Below are positions 6,306 to 13,454 of a stretch of DNA of 13,728 bases, one piece after another (the stretch's first letter is position 1; every line of letters begins with the position of its first letter). The stretch is from an uncultured Ideonella sp. (GTDB taxonomy: Bacteria; Pseudomonadota; Gammaproteobacteria; Burkholderiales; Burkholderiaceae), in NCBI GenBank assembly GCA_946479475.1, contig CAMLGG010000142.1, positions 1-13,728 on the forward strand, read 5' to 3'. A program made the translations under genes and the position numbers. Below the pieces are notes generated by a model that worked only from the letters and a program-made list of their open reading frames with translations, did not search any database and was not told the DNA's origin.

Positions 6306-9300
6306 TCAGGCGGCCACCGCCGGGCTCACGAGGTGTCGGGTGTCGCGGTCGAGGAACAGGCTCATCTCGTCCGCGGTGACGGGCTTGCTCAGGAAATAGC
6401 CCTGGATCTGGTCGCATTGGCTGGTGCGCAGGAAGCCCAGCTGCTCCACCGTCTCGACCCCCTCGGCCACCACCGTCATGCGCAGGCGATGGGCCAGGCC
6501 GATGATGCCGGCGGTCAGGGCCGCCGCATCCTCGTCGCCGGGCAGGTCCTTGATGAAGGAGCGGTCGATCTTGAGCGTCGACAGCGGGAAGCGCTGCAGG
6601 TAGGAAAGCGAGGAGTAGCCGGTGCCGAAGTCGTCGATGGCCACCGACACGCCGAGATCCCTCAGCTCGCGAAGCTGCGCCGCGGCGCGTGCCGGGTGGC
6701 GCATGACGCCGCTCTCGGTGATCTCCAGCTCCAGCCAGTGCGCCTGCAGGCCCTGCGAAGAGAGCACCTGCTGGACCTCGGCCACCAGCTCCGGGCGGTT
6801 CAGCTGCCGCGCCGAGAGGTTGACGCTGACCTGGACCGGATGGCCCTCGCCCTGCCAGCGCCTGGCGTCCCGGCAAGCCACTTCCAGCGCCCAGTGGCCC
6901 ATGCTCTCGATGAGGCCGGACTCCTCGGCGATGGGGATGAACTGGGCCGGCGACACCATGCCGAGCGTCGGATGGCGCCAGCGCATCAGCGCCTCCACGC
7001 CCGTCACGCGGCCGGTCCTGAGCTCCATCTTCGGCTGGTAGACGAGAAACAGCTCGCCACGCTCAAGCGCGCGGTGCAGGCTGCTCTCCAGCGCCAGGCG
7101 ATCCTGGCCGTGCGAGTGGCCCTGCGCGGAGTGGAACTCGTAGCTGCCGGCCCCCTTCTCCTTGGCGCGGTACATCGCCTCGTCGGCATGCATGAGCAGC
7201 GCCTCGACGTCCAGCCCGTCGTCCGGGAACATGCTCACGCCGATGCTGGCGCTCGGTGCCAGTTCGCGGCCGTCGACCTCCACCGGCATGCCGATCCGGT
7301 TCAGGATCTTGGTCAGCGGGCCCAGCACGTCGGCGGCGCCGGACAGTCCCTCGAGCAGCACCACGAACTCGTCGCCGCCGAAGCGGGCCACCGTGTCGCT
7401 CTCGCGCACGCATTCGCGCAGGCGTTGGCCGCACACCCGCAGCAGCGCGTCGCCTGCGCTGTGGCCCAGGCTGTCGTTGATGTGCTTGAAGCGGTCCAGG
7501 TCCATGAACAGCACGGCCACCCGCGTGCCCTGCTCCGCCGCGCGCTGCGTTGCATGCGTCAGGCGCTCGTGCAGCAGCGGCCGGCTGGCGAGGCCGGTCA
7601 GGGCGTCGTGGTTGGCCACATGGCGCAGCGCCTGCTCCGCATGCCGGCGCTGCAGGTACTGGACAAGCTGGCTGGCCACCGAGCGCATGAAGCCCTCGAT
7701 GTCGCCATCCATGGCCATCGGCCCGTCCTCGAAGAACTCCAGCGCGATGTACTGCTGCCCGGCCACGACCGGCACGACCAGCGCCGCGTGGAGGTCGAAG
7801 TCGGCGGCCATGCGGTCGACCTCCTGTGCGGCGCCCGCCTCGGGGATGCTTCGCCAGGTCGGATGGCCGCTGGTCCACGCGGGCTCCAGGTGGACGTCGC
7901 CCGCCAGTGCGAGGCGCGAATGCATGGCCGCCGCGAAGCGCGCCGAGCGCTCGGGCAAGCCCTGGGACCACGCGTGCAGGCAGCGCAGGTTGCCGCTCGC
8001 TTCGCGCAGCCAGCACGCCGCGGCACGCCACTGCAGCTGCGTGGCGATCGTCGACATGACGAAGGCGATGGCCCGCTCGGAGTCGTCCTCCACGGCCAAG
8101 TGCGTGGCAATCTCGTGCGCGAGCTCCAGGCGCTGGGCCGCCTTGCGGCGCGCAGTCTCGTCGCGTACCGTGGCCCGCACCTGCAGGCCTTCGCCGGCCT
8201 CCGACTCGTTGCAGCGCTGCAGCGTCACGTGGACCCATCGCTCGGCAGCGGCCGCACCGTGCACGGCCCGCACGGCATGGTCGATCTCGACCGGCACGAT
8301 GGAATGCCGCGCCCGCTCGACCGCGTCGCGCACGGCCTGCCTCTGGGCCTCGGGCACCAGCGTGAGCATGGCGGCCAGGCTGAGGGGAACCTGGGCGCTG
8401 CCGTAGATGCGGCAGGCCTCGCCGGAGCTTTCGATGCGGCCGCTGTCGACGTCCAGCACCCAGCTGCCCAGCCGTGCCAGCGACTGGGCCTCGGCCAGGC
8501 GCTGTTCGCTGATGCGAAGGCTGCGCGTCATTTCGTACGCGATCCCCAGCGCGCGCCGCTTGGAGCCGAGCAGGCTCAACAGCACGCCGGCCAGCAGCAC
8601 CGTGATCACGCAGCCCGCCGCGACGATCACGACCGGCAGGGTGCGCTCGGAGGGGCTCACCCCCATGTCGAACGGCGCCGAGGACTCGACCAGCCACACC
8701 CTGCCGCCGAGCATCAGGGACTGCACGCGGTACAGGCCGGTGGCAGCGCCGGGCGGATCGCCCGGCGGCCCGCCGCCGGTGTCGAACAGCAGCTTGTCCG
8801 CCTGGACGACCGGCGCGGCGGACGGGGCCCCCTCGGGGCCGCCGTCGAAGACCCGCAGGCGCAGTCCCGGCGAGAGGCCGGGCAGGTCCTGCAGCATGCG
8901 GGTCACCATGAAGCCGGCGCCCACGCTGCCCGCGTAAGCCGCGCGGCGCTGCTCCACCGTGTCCAGCGGCATGCCCGGCCGGTACACCGGCAGGCGCATC
9001 GCCAGGCCGATCTGGCCTTCCTGGCCGCGGATCTGGATCATCTTGCCCGAGGCGCTCAGTCGCCCGGTGTCACGCGCGGCGTCGAGCGCCGCCCGCACAT
9101 CCGGGAAGGCCGCGATGTCCTTGCCCAGGTAGCGCTCGTTGCCGGAAAGCGGCGCGATCATCGCCAGGGGCTGGTATTCGTCGCGTTCGCCGGGCGGAGC
9201 AATGGCGTGCCGCCCGCCCAGGTCGCGCTGCAGGGCCTGCTCGAAAGCCTCGCGCCCGCCGGAAGGCACGCGCGGCGCGAAGTTCAGCACCTGGAAGCCG

Positions 9301-9602
9301 GGGAAGCTGCGCTTGAGGTCCAGCGACCCGGCATAGCGGGCGAACGCCTCGCGCGGCACGTCTCCCGTGCTGAACAGGGCCCGCAGGCCGGTCAGCACCT
9401 CGACATACGCCGCGAAGCGCCGCTCGACCTCGTCGCCCGCGGACAGGGCCGCCGCCTCGAAGCGCACGCGAGCGTTGCGCTGCGTGTCCTCGCTGGCCGC
9501 GTGGCTCATGGCCAGCGAAAGCCCGAAGCCGCATAGCAGCACCAGCGCGACGCCGAGCCAGTGCGTCGCCAGCAGGCGTCGATCAGCCTTGACCATGAAC
9601 AT
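6306..9602 (-). CDS. CHASE-PAS-GAF-GGDEF-EAL cyclic-di-GMP turnover protein
   Basis: 1098 residues. TM1 at about 12-32, a periplasmic CHASE sensor (about 55-275, with VERRFAAYVEVLTGLRALF), TM2 at about 323-345, then cytoplasmic PAS (about 365-485), GAF (about 495-650), GGDEF (from DALTGLASR at 666) and EAL (about 835-1090). The diguanylate cyclase loop RFGGDEF (742-746) and the RxxD inhibitory site RESD five residues before it are intact. The phosphodiesterase side keeps EALMRWRHP, VSVNLSARQL, ELEITES, AIDDFGTGYSSLSYL, LKIDRSFI, VAEGVET and QGYFLSKP, i.e. the metal and catalytic set. Both activities are thus possible; many such hybrids are net phosphodiesterases with GGDEF as GTP sensor. CHASE suggests an extracellular small-molecule signal. 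ATG at 9602 chosen for AGGGAG 5 bases upstream; the frame stays open to 9797 but that extension looks non-coding. Confidence 0.95.
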   Translation of the reverse strand: MFMVKADRRLLATHWLGVALVLLCGFGLSLAMSHAASEDTQRNARVRFEAAALSAGDEVERRFAAYVEVLTGLRALFSTGDVPREAFARYAGSLDLKRSFPGFQVLNFAPRVPSGGREAFEQALQRDLGGRHAIAPPGERDEYQPLAMIAPLSGNERYLGKDIAAFPDVRAALDAARDTGRLSASGKMIQIRGQEGQIGLAMRLPVYRPGMPLDTVEQRRAAYAGSVGAGFMVTRMLQDLPGLSPGLRLRVFDGGPEGAPSAAPVVQADKLLFDTGGGPPGDPPGAATGLYRVQSLMLGGRVWLVESSAPFDMGVSPSERTLPVVIVAAGCVITVLLAGVLLSLLGSKRRALGIAYEMTRSLRISEQRLAEAQSLARLGSWVLDVDSGRIESSGEACRIYGSAQVPLSLAAMLTLVPEAQRQAVRDAVERARHSIVPVEIDHAVRAVHGAAAAERWVHVTLQRCNESEAGEGLQVRATVRDETARRKAAQRLELAHEIATHLAVEDDSERAIAFVMSTIATQLQWRAAACWLREASGNLRCLHAWSQGLPERSARFAAAMHSRLALAGDVHLEPAWTSGHPTWRSIPEAGAAQEVDRMAADFDLHAALVVPVVAGQQYIALEFFEDGPMAMDGDIEGFMRSVASQLVQYLQRRHAEQALRHVANHDALTGLASRPLLHERLTHATQRAAEQGTRVAVLFMDLDRFKHINDSLGHSAGDALLRVCGQRLRECVRESDTVARFGGDEFVVLLEGLSGAADVLGPLTKILNRIGMPVEVDGRELAPSASIGVSMFPDDGLDVEALLMHADEAMYRAKEKGAGSYEFHSAQGHSHGQDRLALESSLHRALERGELFLVYQPKMELRTGRVTGVEALMRWRHPTLGMVSPAQFIPIAEESGLIESMGHWALEVACRDARRWQGEGHPVQVSVNLSARQLNRPELVAEVQQVLSSQGLQAHWLELEITESGVMRHPARAAAQLRELRDLGVSVAIDDFGTGYSSLSYLQRFPLSTLKIDRSFIKDLPGDEDAAALTAGIIGLAHRLRMTVVAEGVETVEQLGFLRTSQCDQIQGYFLSKPVTADEMSLFLDRDTRHLVSPAVAA

Positions 9603-9607
9603 GGGTT

Positions 9608-9613
9608 CTCCCT
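9608..9613 (-). promoter_or_regulatory. Ribosome binding site for the GGDEF-EAL gene
   Basis: AGGGAG on the minus strand, 5 bases before the ATG at 9602. It argues against the start 65 codons further upstream. Confidence 0.55.
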
Positions 9614-9658
9614 GAGCAGCGGGCCGGTGCTCCTTCGACGGGCCCGGCGTCTTCCAGC

Positions 9659-9686
9659 CAGTTTCGGTAGAGGTGATCGGAAACTG
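9659..9686. promoter_or_regulatory. Inverted repeat between divergent genes, candidate operator
   Basis: CAGTTTC, 14 bases, GAAACTG: perfect 7-bp arms about 57 bases upstream of the GGDEF-EAL start, in the 263-base divergent gap (9603-9865). The arms are AT-richer than their surroundings. Nothing else clear is seen in this gap; no convincing -10/-35 pair was found. Confidence 0.35.
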
Positions 9687-9853
9687 TTGAGACGAATCAA
9701 GCCGCCGGCCGGGTGGAACGCGACTTGCCAAGTTCTCCCGACAGCCCTGCGCGCCAGGCGACAAGGCGGCCCCACGTGAAGGCGTGTAAAAGCGCACGAA
9801 CGCCGTCGGCGACCGCAGACGCCGGCGCGTTAGGCGGTCATGTTGCAGTCCAC

Positions 9854-9858
9854 GAGGG
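9854..9858 (+). promoter_or_regulatory. Ribosome binding site for the YXWGXW lipoprotein
   Basis: GAGGG, 7 bases before the ATG at 9866; it fixes the start although the frame is open from 9713. Confidence 0.55.
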
Positions 9859-9865
9859 TGCTGTC

Positions 9866-10213
9866 ATGAACATGCCCAGACGTTCGATCCTCGGCCTGGC
9901 CGCCGCTGCAGGCGCCAGTGCCCTCCTGGCCGGTTGCTACGTGGTGCCGGCCCGCCCGTACTACTACGACAACGGCTACGAATACGGCCCGGTCGTCACC
10001 GTGCCTCCCCCGGCCCCCGAGGTGGAGGTCGTCGGCGTCGCGCCCTACCCCGGCGCGATATGGATCGGCGGCTACTGGAGCTGGGTCGGCGGCCGGCACG
10101 TCTGGATCCGCGGACGCTGGGATGCCCCGCGGCCGGGCTACCGCTACGAGCCTCACATGTGGCATCGCGATGGCCGGGGCTGGCGGGAGTCGCCCGGGCG
10201 CTGGGTCAAGTAG
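9866..10213 (+). CDS. YXWGXW-repeat lipoprotein
   Basis: 115 residues. The N-terminus MNMPRRSILGLAAAAGASAL leads into the lipobox LAGC, with Cys24 as the acylated residue after signal peptidase II cleavage. The paired Arg before SILGL loosely resembles a twin-arginine signal. The mature protein is Tyr/Pro/Gly-rich and then carries Trp-Gly motifs (IWIGGYWSWVGGRHVWIRGR and later GRGWRESPGRW) typical of the YXWGXW repeat family, small exported proteins of unknown function common in beta- and gammaproteobacteria. It is expected to sit in the outer or inner membrane facing the periplasm; residue +2 is Tyr, not Asp, so outer-membrane sorting is likely. The kinase gene starts 67 bases downstream on the same strand. 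Confidence 0.88.
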   Translation: MNMPRRSILGLAAAAGASALLAGCYVVPARPYYYDNGYEYGPVVTVPPPAPEVEVVGVAPYPGAIWIGGYWSWVGGRHVWIRGRWDAPRPGYRYEPHMWHRDGRGWRESPGRWVK

Positions 10214-10226
10214 CGAGCGCGGTTGT

Positions 10227-10236
10227 TTCAATTGAA
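10227..10236. promoter_or_regulatory. AT-rich palindrome upstream of the kinase
   Basis: TTCAATTGAA, a perfect 10-bp palindrome in the 67-base gap between the lipoprotein and kinase genes, conspicuous in such GC-rich DNA. It could be an operator or promoter part; its short length makes chance possible. Confidence 0.25.
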
Positions 10237-10280
10237 CGGGGGGCGGCGTTGAATACGTCGCAGGGCTTGGCGGGGTTCGC

Positions 10281-11276
10281 ATGAACAATCGGCGCATGCC
10301 GACGAACCACGCCGCTGAAACCTGTCCCGAGATCGACGAGAACGCCCGGGAGCTCCTGGCCCTCAGGGAAGAGGTGGAGCGGCTGCGCCGCTTCAATCGC
10401 GACGTGGCGCACGAGATGATGGGCGCCGTCGCCTCGATGAGCCACCTCGCGGCCCTGGGCAGCCTGGCCCTGCAGCGGGGTGACCCGGGGCGGCTCGAGA
10501 CGGTGCTGCGCCTGATGCGCGAAGAGTCTGCCGCCGCCACCGGCCTGGTGGACGGGCTGGTCGCGCTGGGCGAGCAAGCCCTGCCGCCGGCCGAATGCAA
10601 GGTCGTCTCGCTGGCCGGATGCGTCGCCAAGGCGCAGCGCAACCTCATCCTGGCGGGCCGGCACGAGGCCACCGCCACGACGCCGGTCCACGTGGGCCAC
10701 CTGCCCCGCGTCTGGGGCCACGAGATGCTGCTGGTCCAGCTGTTCTCGAACCTCATCGGCAACGCCCTGAAGTTCTCGCAGCGCAACCCCGGCGGTCGCG
10801 TCGAGGTGTTCGCGGAAGCCTTCGGCGACCAGATCGCCGTCTGCGTGCGCGACAACGGCGTCGGCTTCGACTCAGAACAGGCCGAAAGCCTGTTCGAGCC
10901 CTTCCACAGGGGCCACGGGATCGCGTATCCAGGCCATGGGCTGGGCCTGAGCGTGGTGCGTTCCATCGTCGAGCGCCACGGCGGCCGGGTCTGGGCCGAG
11001 TCCGAGCCTGGCCAGGGGGCGCGGTTCTACGTCTGCCTGCCGATCTGTTCCGACATGGGCCTGGCCGGCGGGCCGCCCTCGCCGCCGCGACGCGTCGATG
11101 AAGACGACGAAGAGCAGGCGGCGGGCCAGGAACTCGACGACGTCCGGCTCGCCGCCTGGGCCCATGCCTTCGTGGCCAGCCCGGACCAGGTGCGCGACGC
11201 GGTGCGGCGCGTCGGCACCGACGTGCAGGCCATGGGCCGCTACCTGCTGGGCCTGCGTCCCTCCACGCCGCAATAA
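10281..11276 (+). CDS. Soluble sensor histidine kinase with DUF3606-like C-terminal tail
   Basis: 331 residues, no membrane segment. A short coiled coil (about 20-38) precedes the dimerisation/phosphoacceptor helix FNRDVAHEMMGAVASM with His44; the Pro usual a few residues after the His is missing. The ATPase domain has the N box (FSNLIGNALKFS, 156-166), G1 (DNGVGF, 191-196), F box (LFEPFHRG) and G2 (GHGLGLSVV, 218-226), all intact. After the kinase fold ends (about 255) come an acidic linker (DEDDEEQ) and a segment (about 285-324, RLAAWAHAFVASPDQVRDAV then VGTDVQAM) that resembles DUF3606, a small helical domain of unknown role. With no sensor domain, input may come through the tail or a partner. 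The nearest regulator, 1.1 kb downstream, has a shortened receiver, so the cognate partner is uncertain. Start ATG 10281 has only a weak GGCGGGG upstream; ATG 10296 is an alternative. Confidence 0.88.
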   Translation: MNNRRMPTNHAAETCPEIDENARELLALREEVERLRRFNRDVAHEMMGAVASMSHLAALGSLALQRGDPGRLETVLRLMREESAAATGLVDGLVALGEQALPPAECKVVSLAGCVAKAQRNLILAGRHEATATTPVHVGHLPRVWGHEMLLVQLFSNLIGNALKFSQRNPGGRVEVFAEAFGDQIAVCVRDNGVGFDSEQAESLFEPFHRGHGIAYPGHGLGLSVVRSIVERHGGRVWAESEPGQGARFYVCLPICSDMGLAGGPPSPPRRVDEDDEEQAAGQELDDVRLAAWAHAFVASPDQVRDAVRRVGTDVQAMGRYLLGLRPSTPQ

Positions 11277-11296
11277 CGCGGCCCGGCGGCGCCGCG
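11277..11296 (+). terminator. GC hairpin directly after the kinase stop
   Basis: CGCGGC, 8-base loop, GCCGCG immediately after the TAA at 11274-11276. There is no T-run, so it is at most a weak or factor-dependent terminator. Confidence 0.2.
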
Positions 11297-11335
11297 CTTG
11301 CAAGCCGGCGCACCACCCTCACCTGCGGATTCCCA

Positions 11336-11353
11336 CCTGCCCGATCGGGCAGG
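11336..11353. promoter_or_regulatory. Perfect 18-bp palindrome upstream of the HtrA-like operon
   Basis: CCTGCCCGATCGGGCAGG reads the same on both strands. It lies 80 bases before the first gene of the three-gene HtrA-like operon, in a 157-base gap. It could be an operator, for example for the LuxR-type protein encoded in the operon. As a hairpin it would have a 7-bp stem with a GATC loop, but no T-run follows. Confidence 0.45.
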
Positions 11354-11433
11354 GCGCCCCTCGCCGTTCGGCGGAGGCGCGCGGCGGCGGCCCGGCGCAC
11401 CATGGCGTCGATGCCTTTCGCCGGAGAACCCGC

Positions 11434-12369
11434 ATGACGTCCTCGCCCCCGCCCCCTACCGAAGCCTCCTCGTCCTCGCTCGCCGATGCTGTCGACCGCG
11501 TCGCCCCGTCGGTCCTGAACGTCTCCACCCGGCGGGCCAGCGGCAGCGCCGTCGCGTGGCGCGAAGGGATCGTCGTGACCTGCGCCCGCCTGCTGTGGCG
11601 CACCCGCGAGTTCTCGCTGCTGGCCCCCGATGGGGAACCGCTGTCGGCCGAGCTGGTCGGGCTCGATCCTTCGACGGACCTTGCCGCGCTGAGACTGAGC
11701 GGTTCCGCGCCGGGGCCTGCCCCACGCGTGCCGGCCGAGGCACCCGCGCCGCGCGTGGGAGAGGCCGTCTTCGCGGTGGCCCGCGACCCCTCGGGCCTGA
11801 TGCACGCCAGCTTCGGGAGGCTGGGTGCCGTCGCCGGCGCGTGGCGCACCTGGCAGGGCGGCGCCGTCGACCAGTTGCTGCGCCTCGACGGCGGCCTGTA
11901 TCCCGGCATGGAAGGCTCGCCGGTGGCCGACGCCCAGGGCCAGGTCCTCGGCGTGGCGAGTTCCGCCTTCTCGCGCCATCACGGCGTGGTGCTGCCCGCG
12001 TCCACGGTGGACCGGGTGGTCGACGAGCTGCTCGCCCACGGACGGGTGGCCCAGGGCTACCTGGGCATCGCCGCCCAGCCGGCCCAGGCCCGGCTCGGCG
12101 AGGAGCGGGTCGACGGCCTGCTGCTCACCTCGGTCGCGGAGGAAGGGCCTGCCGCCCGCGCCGGCCTGCTGGTCGGCGACATCATCGTGCGAGCCGGCGA
12201 AGAACCGGCGACGGCGCTGGACAGGCTGCGCGCCAGGCTGCAGGTCGGCTCGCGACTGCCTCTGGCCGTCGTGCGCGGGGGACAGTCGCTGACGCTGGAG
12301 CTCGAAGTGGGCGAGCGGCCGGAGCCGTCGGAGCGCTCGGGCTGGCACGGCAGGGGCTGCGGCAGGTGA
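11434..12369 (+). CDS. HtrA-like S1C pseudoprotease with PDZ domain
   Basis: 311 residues, ATG at 11434 with GGAG 7-8 bases upstream. No signal peptide or membrane segment. Residues about 16-200 follow the trypsin-like HtrA/DegP fold: a start like LADAVDRVAPSVLNV, the Asp-bearing strand DPSTDLAALRL (Asp82 kept), and a Gly-rich turn near the active site. The His position (TNxHV in HtrA) is Arg52 in VVTCARLLW, and the Ser motif GNSGGP is GMEGSP, with Glu160 in place of Ser. A PDZ domain follows (about 207-295: QGYLGIAAQ, GLLLTSVAEEGPAARAGLLV, GDIIVRAGEEP). It is thus predicted to bind peptides or partners without cleaving them. Its TGA overlaps the GTG of the next gene (GTGA, 12366-12369), so translation is coupled. 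It may regulate or scaffold the downstream HtrA. Confidence 0.85.
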   Translation: MTSSPPPPTEASSSSLADAVDRVAPSVLNVSTRRASGSAVAWREGIVVTCARLLWRTREFSLLAPDGEPLSAELVGLDPSTDLAALRLSGSAPGPAPRVPAEAPAPRVGEAVFAVARDPSGLMHASFGRLGAVAGAWRTWQGGAVDQLLRLDGGLYPGMEGSPVADAQGQVLGVASSAFSRHHGVVLPASTVDRVVDELLAHGRVAQGYLGIAAQPAQARLGEERVDGLLLTSVAEEGPAARAGLLVGDIIVRAGEEPATALDRLRARLQVGSRLPLAVVRGGQSLTLELEVGERPEPSERSGWHGRGCGR

Positions 12370-12884
12370 GCAAGCCACGGGTGGTCGTGGTCGGGGACTC
12401 GCCGCTGCTGGCGCAGGGCGTGATGGCCGCGCTTTCAGCGGGCGACTGGGAAGTCGCAGCCGGCCATCGCGGCGAAAAGGCCGACGCCTGGGTGGTCCTC
12501 GACGAGGGCATCACGGTGCTGGGCCATGCTGCAGATGCGGCCCCCGGCCCGCACGGCGCGCCGGCAGCGCTGCTTTCGCTCGACGCCAGCCCGGCCCGCC
12601 TGCGCGCAGCCGTCGCCGCGGTGCTCGAGGGCCTGTTCGTGCGAGAGCAGGCCTGGGCCACGCCTGCGACGGACCTGCCTGCCCACGAGCCGCTGACGGC
12701 CCGCGAGCTGGAGGTCTTCGAACTGCTCGGCAAGGGCCTGTCCAACCGCGACATCGGTGGCGTCCTCGGCATCTCGGCGCATACCGCCAAGTACCACGTG
12801 GCGCAGATCCTCGCCAAGGTCGGCGCCGCGACGCGTGCCGAGGCGGTGCGCGAAGGCCTCAGAAGCGGATTGATCGGATTGTGA
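12366..12884 (+). CDS. LuxR/NarL-type regulator with shortened receiver domain
   Basis: 172 residues from a GTG overlapping the preceding stop; AGGGG 9 bases upstream. The C-terminal GerE/LuxR helix-turn-helix is clear (about 108-172): PLTARELEVFELLGKGLSNR, then ISAHTAKYHVAQILAKVGA. The N-terminal part starts like a receiver (RVVVVGDSPLLAQGVMAAL, with Asp11 where the acidic pocket is expected), but only about 90 residues precede the linker instead of 120. A VVLDEG segment at Asp46 may be a remnant of the phosphorylation strand, spaced about ten residues too close. The strands carrying the Thr/Ser and Lys of a normal receiver are not recognisable. Phosphorylation control is doubtful; it may act by dimerisation or ligand binding. 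Being between two HtrA-like genes with 4-base overlaps on both sides, it probably controls or responds to them. Confidence 0.85.
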   Translation: MSKPRVVVVGDSPLLAQGVMAALSAGDWEVAAGHRGEKADAWVVLDEGITVLGHAADAAPGPHGAPAALLSLDASPARLRAAVAAVLEGLFVREQAWATPATDLPAHEPLTARELEVFELLGKGLSNRDIGGVLGISAHTAKYHVAQILAKVGAATRAEAVREGLRSGLIGL

Positions 12885-13327
12885 GCAGCGACCTGGAACT
12901 CCTCGACGCGTATTCACAGGCGGTGGTGGGCACGCTGGACGCCGCCCGCGGCAGCGTGGTGTCGCTGGCCTTGCGCGGCAAGCGTGGCCACGGCGGCGCC
13001 GGCGCCGGCTTCCTGCTCACGCCGGACGGCTACGTGGTCACCAACCAGCATGTGATCGAAGCCGGGCAGGAGGTGCGCGCCACGCTGGACGACGGCCGGG
13101 AGCTGTCCGCAGAGAAGGTGGGCGGCGACGTGGCCACCGACCTGGCGTTGCTGCGGGTCCAGGGCGGCGGCCTGCCGTGCCTGGCCCTGGGCCCGTCCGC
13201 GGCGTTGCGCGTCGGCCAGGTGGTGATCGCCATCGGCAACCCGCAAGGCTTGTCGCACACCGTGACCACCGGCGTCGTCTCGGCGCTCGGCCGCAGCCTG
13301 CGGGCGCGCGATGGCCGGCTCATCGAA
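12881..13327 (+). CDS. HtrA-like S1C serine protease, 3' part lost at a junction
   Basis: About 149 residues retain homology. The GTG at 12881 overlaps the preceding stop (GTGA); upstream Shine-Dalgarno signal is weak, so translation is probably coupled. No signal peptide is seen. The start (LELLDAYSQAVVGTL) and GAGFLLTPDGYVVTNQHVIEA with His57, then VATDLALLRV with Asp87 and AIGNPQGLSHTVTTGVVSAL, are typical HtrA/DegQ core. Similarity stops after DGRLIE, just before the expected GNSGGP Ser motif and PDZ domain. The frame runs on to 13567, but residues after the junction are Arg-rich shadow translation. In contrast to the pseudoprotease upstream, the visible catalytic residues are intact, so the complete gene in the source genome is likely an active protease. 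Confidence 0.85.
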
Positions 13328-13328
13328 G

Positions 13329-13454
13329 GCCGTCCACGAGTATCAGGAGCTCGCGACCGCGCTCCTGAAGACGGGCATCGTGTCCGATCCGTGGCTCGAC
13401 GGCCGGCCGCGCTTCGCCGTCGATCCGCTGCTCCTCGCCGCCGACGAGGCCACG
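13329..13454 (+). pseudogene. Unrecognised coding fragment at a sequence junction
   Basis: In a different frame from the HtrA gene, this stretch reads about 40 residues that look protein-like (AVHEYQELATALLKTGIV, then SDPWLDGRPRFAVDPLLL). It has neither start nor stop. I do not recognise the family with confidence. It runs in the same frame into the WecC fragment that follows; the exact boundary between them could be up to about 10 codons earlier. Confidence 0.4.

Noticed and set aside
5568..9536. A 1322-codon open frame on the plus strand
   Set aside because: It lies antisense to the WCGGE-repeat gene and the GGDEF-EAL gene, spans the gap between them, and its translation has no domain features. 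Such frames are expected opposite GC-rich coding DNA.
9603..9797. N-terminal extension of the GGDEF-EAL protein to a start at 9797
   Set aside because: The 65 extra residues are polar and low-complexity, have no ribosome site, and would precede a normal membrane-anchor start at 9602.
10753..12378. A 541-codon open frame on the minus strand
   Set aside because: Antisense to the kinase and HtrA-like genes; Arg/Gly/Ala-rich composition with no motif; it crosses gene boundaries.
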